Below, one piece after another: positions 16,546 to 20,012 of a stretch of DNA of 20,012 nucleotides. Source of the stretch: an uncultured Pirellula sp. (GTDB taxonomy: Bacteria > Planctomycetota > Planctomycetia > Pirellulales > Pirellulaceae); NCBI GenBank assembly GCA_903837255.1, contig CAILTZ010000171.1:1-20012 (forward strand). The letters run 5' to 3'. The translations under genes were made by a program, and so were the position numbers. The stretch's first letter is position 1; each line of letters begins with the position of its first letter. A model generated the notes under the pieces. The model was not told the DNA's origin. It ran no database searches and worked only from the letters and a program-made list of their open reading frames with translations.

Positions 16546-16760
16546 GGAGCACAGAGCACAGACAACAGTAAATTCACAGGGAAAACCCTGGCGTTAGGCA
16601 TGCCCGAGAACCTTCCGAGGGGGTCGAAAAATCGAGATACAATTCCAGCTTTCTGGGATATCGACGGACCTCCTTAGGGTCTTTCAGGAAACCAAAGCTA
16701 GAATCAAAGGCCAAGAAGAATCGATCCTGTTGGGCAAGTTATGATGGTTGAAGGGAAGGC
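16546..16760. promoter_or_regulatory. Divergent intergenic region between WD40 and histidine kinase genes
   Basis: These 215 bases must carry promoters in both directions. CAGGG-AAAA-CCCTG (16577-16590) is a small perfect hairpin, lying inside the possible out-of-frame signal-peptide reading of the WD40 gene. TACAAT (16638-16643) is a -10-like word on the + strand but lacks a good -35. The kinase has a ribosome site, GGAAGG, a few bases before ATG 16761. I found no clear operator or sigma54-type (GG-N10-GC) promoter, though I could only scan by eye. Confidence 0.35.
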
Positions 16761-18098
16761 ATGAGTTCGTCGTTGCGTAGCCAGTTCCTCATTCCAATCG
16801 TGGCGATGCTGCTGCTGACCTGCACGGCCGTAACGCTCATTTCATGGATGATCGCCTCACGCACTACCCTGGCTACCACCGAAACGAGGCTTCGGAATTT
16901 GCTGCAGCTTTGCGCCGTGAGTAAGTTTCCTCTAACCGAACCGGTTCTAGATCAGATCGGCGAATTTTCGCAATGCAAGATCCGAGTGGTTTCCGAAGTG
17001 CCGGTGAGCGACAAGCTTTTTTCGACCGAGGAGCTTGCAGGCACTTTCGATGCCTTTGCCATCCGTTTGGATCGTAGCGACTCGAGGACCGAGCCGGGGT
17101 CCGAGAGTTACCTGCTAGCTCTATCGGACCCTAAAGAACGCTTTGAGCGGACCACCCAAGCCTTCTGGCTGCCGATGGCCACCGGTATCCTGTCGACGCT
17201 CGCGTTCTGCGGGATCGCGCTGGGGATTGCCAATCGCATCGTGCGTCGTTTGGAGTTGCTCGAAACGCAAGTCAATCGGATCGCGACGGGAAGTTACGAA
17301 ACGGTACCGGTAGCGCCCCAAGCTCGGGATTCGATCGCATCGTTGACCAGGTCCGTCAATTCGATGAGCCAGCAGCTTGAAAAGGCCACCGAGGAGATTG
17401 CCAACTCGGAGCGATCGCGGCTGATCAATCTGTTGGCCAACGGCATGGCGCATCAACTCAGAAATAGTCTCGCGGGTGCCGTGCTACTGCTGCAAACGGT
17501 TCTTAAGCGCAGCGTTGATCATCCGCCCCAGGAGATTCAATACGCGCTGCAGCAAATCCAGCTCGCCGAGGAATCGATCCAGCGGCTGCTGACGATCAGC
17601 CGTCATGGTCAAGCGGCCAAGGAGCAGGAGCTAAGTGTCCAGGAGATCCACGAACAGATCGACGGCTTGACGCGTCCGACGGCTGAGCATCACCATATCC
17701 GTTGGAAGCTAGAGAGTTGTGCTGAGGACCAATGCCGAAGAATCTCAGCCGGTAGCTCCGTCATCAGCGCCTTGCTGAATTTGGTTCTAAACGCTGTGGA
17801 GGCAGCTGGCCATCCGTCTTCCCAGCAGGGTGGTTCCGAGGATGGCAGGGTCGAGTGCCGCTATGTTTGGGATGGCGATAGCGGTATGCATCGCTGGATG
17901 GTTAGAGACAACGGTCCGGGTCCAGATCCTACGATTTCGGCCAAGATGTTTGAACCGTTTGTGACCAGCAAGCCCGAGGGGATCGGATTAGGACTTCCAA
18001 CAACAGCCCTTCTTGCGAAACAATTGGGGGGCTCTCTGCAGTGGCACCGCCGAGGGGAATGGACCGAATTTGAGTTTGCGATCCGCGACTCTTCCTAA
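16761..18098 (+). CDS. Membrane sensor histidine kinase (HAMP, HisKA, HATPase)
   Basis: The 445-residue kinase has an N-terminal membrane helix (residues ~9-33), a short ~100-residue periplasmic sensor part without a recognised fold, a second helix (~135-157), then a HAMP linker (~158-213). The phosphorylated histidine is H231 in NGMAHQLRNSLAGAV. The N box is SALLNLVLNAVEAAG (336-350), the G1 box is VRDNGPGPDP (381-390) and the G2 box is GIGLGL (407-412), preceded by FEPFVTSK, so the ATPase domain is intact. The residue after the histidine is glutamine where HisKA kinases usually have glutamate or aspartate. It ends 11 bases before the response regulator on the same strand, a clear operon and cognate pair. 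The divergent envelope genes are candidate targets. The signal is unknown. Confidence 0.92.
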   Translation: MSSSLRSQFLIPIVAMLLLTCTAVTLISWMIASRTTLATTETRLRNLLQLCAVSKFPLTEPVLDQIGEFSQCKIRVVSEVPVSDKLFSTEELAGTFDAFAIRLDRSDSRTEPGSESYLLALSDPKERFERTTQAFWLPMATGILSTLAFCGIALGIANRIVRRLELLETQVNRIATGSYETVPVAPQARDSIASLTRSVNSMSQQLEKATEEIANSERSRLINLLANGMAHQLRNSLAGAVLLLQTVLKRSVDHPPQEIQYALQQIQLAEESIQRLLTISRHGQAAKEQELSVQEIHEQIDGLTRPTAEHHHIRWKLESCAEDQCRRISAGSSVISALLNLVLNAVEAAGHPSSQQGGSEDGRVECRYVWDGDSGMHRWMVRDNGPGPDPTISAKMFEPFVTSKPEGIGLGLPTTALLAKQLGGSLQWHRRGEWTEFEFAIRDSS

Positions 18099-18109
18099 CG
18101 GAGTAAATC

Positions 18110-19561
18110 ATGAGCCTCATTTGGATCATCGACGACGAACCAGCGATCTGCTACGCCTTGCGAACCAATCTCGAGGATGACCGGCATCGTGTCGAAGTCT
18201 TCTCAGCAGCTGAATCCGCCTTGAAGAGTCTTCCCAAGCAGCAGCCTGATCTGATCTTGCTCGATGTCCGGCTTCCGGGCGCGAGCGGTTTGGAAGTCCT
18301 CGAGACGCTCAAGAGAGACTTTCCTCAAATACCGGTCATTCTCATGACTGCTTTTGGAGATTTGCAAACGGCGGTCCAAGCCGTCCAGGGGGACGCCTTC
18401 GAGTACCTGACCAAGCCGTTCGATTTAGAGACCGTCATGCAGGCGGTTCGCCGAGCCCTTGCGCAGCGTCAGATGCGAGCTAGCACAACGGTATTAGCTC
18501 AGGGCGAGCCGGAGCAGCCCGAATTGATCCTTGGCAAATCGACGGCCATGCAGAGTGTGTACAAGCAGATCGCGCGGGCCGCGTCGATGGACTCTACGCT
18601 GTTGATCGAGGGGGAAGAGGGGACGGGCAAGAACCTTGCAGCGGTCATGATCCATCGATTCAGCGCCCGGCAAAACTCTCCGATGCTCAGCGTCTCGGCG
18701 ATCCCGGGCAAGGATCACGAGTTTGAGATTGAGCTCTTTGGCGCGGGAGGACCGGGATCCGATGCGCTCCAGCCGCTGCGAACTGGGCTGCTTGAGTTGG
18801 CAGGCGAAGGCACTTTGCTGATCGACGAGGTCGGAGCGATGTCGCTTGCCAACCAGTTGCGCTTGATAAGGGCGATTGAAAACAGATCGTTTTGTCGGGT
18901 TGGCGACACCGAGTCCAAGCAGCTACGGTGCAGGATTTTGTTTACATCCAGCCATAGCATTTCCAAGCTAGTGAGCGAGGGAGAGTTAGATCGGCGGTTG
19001 GCGTCACATTTGGAGGTTTTTAAAATCCTGCTACCCCCTTTGCGGGATAGGCCCGAGGACATAGCACCGATGGTGCGAAATTTCCTGCAAGGCAAATCGT
19101 TGCCGCAGGGGGTGCAGATCACCAAGGCGGCGTTGGAGGAACTGCAGCGGCGCAGTTGGCCTGGGAACGTACGCGAGTTGAAGCTTACGATGGAAAGATC
19201 GGCACTTCGGGCGGCAGGTGGGATTATTCAATTCGAAGACCTTCCGCCCGAGGCGTTGACGACAGCTAGCGATGGGTACTTGAGTGAATCCCAAGCGCAG
19301 CTTGAGTTGGCCGTCCGGAATTGGACGCTAGAGAAGTTGCAGGAGGCAGCTAGGAGCGGTGCGGAGGTTTCAACGAATCAGGACGAGGGCGTGTCAGGTG
19401 TGTTGTATGAGGAATTCTTGAGTGCCGTAGAGCCGAGTTTACTCAAGACGGTATTAGACAATTATTCAGGGAATCGCGCCGCGGCGGCAAGCACGTTAGG
19501 TCTCCACCGATCCACCTTGCGACAAAAGACCCGCCGCTACCGCTTGGAACCCGACAAGTGA
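18110..19561 (+). CDS. NtrC-architecture response regulator lacking the GAFTGA loop
   Basis: This 483-residue regulator has a receiver domain (1-120) with acidic pair D8-D9, phospho-acceptor D52 in LLDVRLPG, T80 and K102, all intact. An AAA+ domain follows (~138-365): Walker A GEEGTGKN (168-175), Walker B LLIDEVG (236-242) and WPGNVREL (350-357). A Fis-type helix-turn-helix closes it (NRAAAASTLGLHRSTLRQK, 455-473). The L1 loop that should read GAFTGA after ELFG is instead GAGGPGSDALQPLRTG (211-226), with no GAFTGA. The region usually reading FREDLYYRLNV is LDRRLASHLEV, and sensor I ATN is TSS. GAFTGA contacts sigma54, so this protein probably binds DNA and works with the housekeeping polymerase, or represses, as TyrR- and HupR-like members do. 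Ribosome site GGAG precedes ATG 18110. It is the partner of the kinase just upstream. Confidence 0.9.
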   Translation: MSLIWIIDDEPAICYALRTNLEDDRHRVEVFSAAESALKSLPKQQPDLILLDVRLPGASGLEVLETLKRDFPQIPVILMTAFGDLQTAVQAVQGDAFEYLTKPFDLETVMQAVRRALAQRQMRASTTVLAQGEPEQPELILGKSTAMQSVYKQIARAASMDSTLLIEGEEGTGKNLAAVMIHRFSARQNSPMLSVSAIPGKDHEFEIELFGAGGPGSDALQPLRTGLLELAGEGTLLIDEVGAMSLANQLRLIRAIENRSFCRVGDTESKQLRCRILFTSSHSISKLVSEGELDRRLASHLEVFKILLPPLRDRPEDIAPMVRNFLQGKSLPQGVQITKAALEELQRRSWPGNVRELKLTMERSALRAAGGIIQFEDLPPEALTTASDGYLSESQAQLELAVRNWTLEKLQEAARSGAEVSTNQDEGVSGVLYEEFLSAVEPSLLKTVLDNYSGNRAAAASTLGLHRSTLRQKTRRYRLEPDK

Positions 19562-19612
19562 GATCGGCTATAGGCTTTAGGCTGTTTCCTCACGTCTCAC
19601 GCCTGCTCGTAG

Positions 19613-19719
19613 GGCTGTTTAGATGGTAGATGATTTCTCCGAAATCATCTGGCTGTTCGGCTGTTTCGATTGTAGATGATTTCTCCGAAATCATCTGGCT
19701 GTTCGGCTGTTTGGATTTA
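19613..19719. repeat. Tandem 46-bp units with a perfect hairpin
   Basis: Two complete units (19628-19673 and 19674-19719) differ at only three of 46 positions, and a partial third unit (GGCTGTTTAGATGGT, 19613-19627) precedes them. Each full unit has 10-bp arms AGATGATTTC and GAAATCATCT around TCC (19628-19650; 19674-19696), then GGCTGTTCGGCTGTTT. They start about 50 bases after the regulator stop. They lack a T run, so they are not ordinary terminators, but they could stabilise or end the two-component transcript. Confidence 0.85.
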
Positions 19720-19809
19720 GCCCGGAGGGCGGCACATCTCTGCCGGTGTGCGTAAGCCACCGGATTTGGGAGATCACCCCTAACCCCACGAGCCCGGAGG
19801 GCGGCACAT
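19719..19809. repeat. Two copies of a 19-bp GC-rich dispersed-type repeat
   Basis: AGCCCGGAGGGCGGCACAT is present at 19719-19737 and 19791-19809, 72 bases apart. Between them, CCGGTG (19743-19748) and CACCGG (19758-19763) form a 6-bp stem. The style matches dispersed intergenic elements I associate with planctomycete genomes; the genome-wide copy number cannot be judged from one window. Confidence 0.7.
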
Positions 19810-19888
19810 GGAGTTCACACGCAGCATCCTGGCGGGCGTAGTCAAGTTCCTCGCCGTTGGCTGCGTGCAAACGAGGCCTTGGCAGGCC

Positions 19889-19953
19889 GTCAACACTGTC
19901 CATTTTGTCCGCGTTCAATACAGTCAATACAGTCAACGCCGTCAATGCTGTCC
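19889..19953. repeat. Degenerate 9-bp tandem array (GTCAATACA-like)
   Basis: Units beginning GTC recur every nine bases: GTCAACACT, GTCCATTTT, GTCCGCGTT, then one 7-base unit (CAATACA), GTCAATACA, GTCAACGCC, GTCAATGCT, GTCC. The multiple-of-three period keeps frames open on both strands, but I see no start signal or homology and do not call a gene. Confidence 0.7.
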
Positions 19954-20012
19954 AGAAACCCGACGCCGCCAGGCGGCGTAGCGGCACACGAGGCAAAGCC
20001 CGCGAGCGTCGG

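Larger units (their letters stand above)
19562..20012. other. Repeat-rich intergenic region without a gene
   Basis: After the regulator stop no credible coding sequence is found to the window end. Besides the arrays listed separately there is an 8-bp inverted repeat with a one-base loop, ACGCCGCC (19963-19970) and GGCGGCGT (19972-19979), and a GC-rich end containing GCCCGCGAGCGTCGG. A - strand open frame at 19691-19996 simply translates these repeats. Confidence 0.7.

Noticed and set aside
3691..16594. The 14-mer AAACCCTGGCGTTA occurs at the end of the haem oxygenase gene (about 3693-3706) and near 16583-16596
   Set aside because: About one shared 14-mer is expected by chance in 20 kb; the contexts are unrelated.
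19628..19696. Tandem hairpins as a CRISPR array
   Set aside because: Only two full units, the sequence between palindromes is itself repeated rather than unique, and there are no cas genes.
1..19747. ATCTCTGCCGGT at both the window start (1-12) and 19736-19747
   Set aside because: The first copy is inside lysA coding sequence; a 12-base match at this distance is not significant and is not a terminal repeat.
19691..19996. 101-codon minus-strand frame rich in LTALTVLTVL
   Set aside because: It translates the 9-bp tandem array and neighbouring repeats; no ribosome site and no recognisable domain.

Overview
The window looks like chromosome from a planctomycete of the Pirellulaceae type (Rhodopirellula/Blastopirellula relatives). 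The evidence is indirect but consistent: a secreted protein built of 16-residue Val/Thr-rich repeats of the kind called YTV in Rhodopirellula; a large SdrD B-like/FG-GAP surface protein with an N-terminal LEPR motif; large secreted orphan proteins; poor or absent Shine-Dalgarno sites for many genes; and intergenic DNA full of short GC-rich dispersed repeats. No phage, transposase, CRISPR, tRNA or rRNA was seen.

Left part (1-6983, all + strand): the 3' end of lysA (diaminopimelate decarboxylase), a secreted thioredoxin-type glutathione peroxidase closed by a good intrinsic terminator, then a short repeat-bearing spacer with a perfect extended -10 promoter. It leads into an 856-residue membrane-anchored haem oxygenase of the alpha-dioxygenase/cyclooxygenase-like animal peroxidase superfamily. 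A 1028-residue secreted protein of unknown function with one probable IPT/TIG-like beta domain follows.

Middle (7022-10634, - strand): read from right to left, a secreted repeat protein (YTV type), a zinc-dependent MDR dehydrogenase and a single-domain lipoate ligase/octanoyltransferase. The last two overlap by one base at TGATG and are surely co-expressed. Divergent from the repeat protein is a two-domain CbiX-type sirohydrochlorin chelatase (10929-11783, +).

Right part (11798-19561): two - strand genes overlap at ATGA, a seven-blade WD40 propeller protein followed by a 1196-residue surface protein with SdrD B-like modules, a run of 30 prolines and calcium-loop FG-GAP repeats. Divergent from them is a two-component pair, a membrane histidine kinase and an NtrC-architecture response regulator. 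That regulator has lost the sigma54-contacting GAFTGA loop and has unusual arginine-finger and sensor-I residues, so it is probably not a classical sigma54 activator. The divergent layout suggests, without proving, that the kinase pair controls the envelope genes.

The last ~450 bases (19562-20012) carry no credible gene. They hold tandem 46-bp units each with a perfect 10-bp-arm hairpin, two copies of a 19-bp GC-rich repeat, a degenerate 9-bp tandem array and several short hairpins: a dense planctomycete-style repeat island.

The features most worth a second look are the membrane-fused alpha-dioxygenase, the GAFTGA-less regulator beside the envelope operon, the apparent frame break in the WD40 signal peptide, and the hairpin repeat island.
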